A DNA stretch of 64,000 nucleotides from Amycolatopsis thermophila (GTDB lineage Bacteria; Actinomycetota; Actinomycetes; Mycobacteriales; Pseudonocardiaceae), in assembly GCF_030814215.1 (NCBI RefSeq), contig NZ_JAUSUT010000001.1, forward strand, positions 4,464,001 to 4,528,000. Reading direction: 5' to 3'. The position numbers were made by a program, and so were the translations under genes. Positions 63,743 to 64,000 of this stretch are shown here, piece by piece; within the stretch, counting starts at the first letter, position 1, and every line of letters starts with the position of its first letter. The notes beneath the pieces were generated by a model. That model had not been told where the DNA came from. It made no database searches and worked only from the letters and a program-made list of their open reading frames with translations.

Positions 63743-64000
63743 ATGACCGAGCTGGACCACCGGGTACAGGGGGTCGACCACGTCGCGTTCCCGACGTTCG
63801 ACCCCGCGGCGACGGTGCGCTTCTACCGGGACGTGCTGGGTTTCCCGGTCGTGCACTCGATCTGCGCGGCCGGCTGGGGGCCCGAGGACCACCCGGACTT
63901 CATCCACTTCTTCTTCGACATCGGCAACGGCGACCGGATCGCGTTCTTCTACTACTTCGGCGCCGACCCCGCGATCGGCGGCGCACCGGGCGAGAAGGGC
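63743..64000 (+). CDS. VOC-superfamily protein (glyoxalase/dioxygenase fold), 5' part
   Basis: The first 86 residues are visible before the window ends. VQGVDHVAFPTFDPAATVRFYRDVLGF is a typical VOC beta-alpha-beta start with the first metal-ligand histidine (H13 in VDHVAF), followed by FIHFFFDIGNGDRIAFFYYF. VOC enzymes include extradiol dioxygenases, glyoxalases and isomerases. ATG at 63743 follows GGGGAAGGAC. The shared operator links it to the upstream cluster, where a ring-cleaving or isomerising step would fit, but the metal site cannot be completed from this fragment. Confidence 0.82.
   Translation, partial: MTELDHRVQGVDHVAFPTFDPAATVRFYRDVLGFPVVHSICAAGWGPEDHPDFIHFFFDIGNGDRIAFFYYFGADPAIGGAPGEKG

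Overview
The window is very GC-rich, with GTG starts, GGAGG-type ribosome sites and many ATGA/GTGA gene overlaps. It carries an Lsr2 nucleoid protein, a PE-Pol LigD (NHEJ) protein, S-adenosyl methyltransferases of the actinomycete 'DUF574' type and a DUF6292-like protein. This points to an actinomycete, most likely Pseudonocardiaceae and Amycolatopsis-like; the family assignment is inference. No phage, CRISPR array or rRNA is visible. Mobile DNA is limited to one decayed IS481-family element.

Layout. 1-7.5 kb: an AurF-type diiron oxygenase with its own ferredoxin/ferredoxin reductase behind a palindromic operator, small orphan genes, two methyltransferases, a winged-helix/hydrolase fusion and a MOSC protein. 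7.6-11.4 kb: an FtsX-type ABC exporter (permease plus two ATPases); the first ATPase gene contains a perfect 26-bp inverted repeat. 11.4-12.4 kb: decayed LysR and luciferase-like oxidoreductase genes. 12.4-19 kb: SRPBCC protein, formaldehyde-dehydrogenase-like ADH, flavin monooxygenase, a GC-rich repeat block, a MerR/DUF6292 divergent pair, a STAS protein and Lsr2. 19-24.4 kb: LysE exporter with its LysR regulator, an acyl-CoA dehydrogenase remnant and the proton-translocating transhydrogenase pntAB. 24.5-32.8 kb: TetR/DHA2 efflux pair, then a LacI-controlled MFS-hyuA-hyuB operon. 32.9-38.9 kb: VapBC toxin-antitoxin, a selenocysteine tRNA, PE-Pol LigD, PucR regulator with an amino-acid oxidase, and a GreA-type protein. 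39-44 kb: TetR/alcohol dehydrogenase, a PPOX protein, and a cyclase-family hydrolase with a ThDP enzyme. 44-47.9 kb: copper operon csoR-copZ-(secreted His-motif protein)-copA. 48.2-49.3 kb: IS481-type element flanked by a 6-bp duplication. 49.4-53.7 kb: three-subunit molybdenum hydroxylase of the PaoABC type with a TetR regulator. 53.7-64 kb: YjbR protein, then a divergent catabolic cluster: hyuA-hyuB (with an extra C-terminal zinc-like domain) one way; aryl-CoA-type FAD monooxygenase, acyl-CoA/AMP ligase, maleate isomerase and TetR the other way, followed by a VOC protein cut by the window end.

How the genes work together. Most of the window is accessory catabolism: small transcription units each paired with a local regulator and a visible operator. 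The last 10 kb is the most coherent. The same motif, GTCAA-N4-TTGAC, occurs in the hyuA/monooxygenase divergent promoter and upstream of the VOC gene, so the TetR protein in the cluster probably controls all of it. Ligase, CoA-thioester hydroxylase, possible dioxygenase and maleate isomerase suggest an aromatic or heteroaromatic acid degraded through maleate to fumarate; the substrate is unknown.
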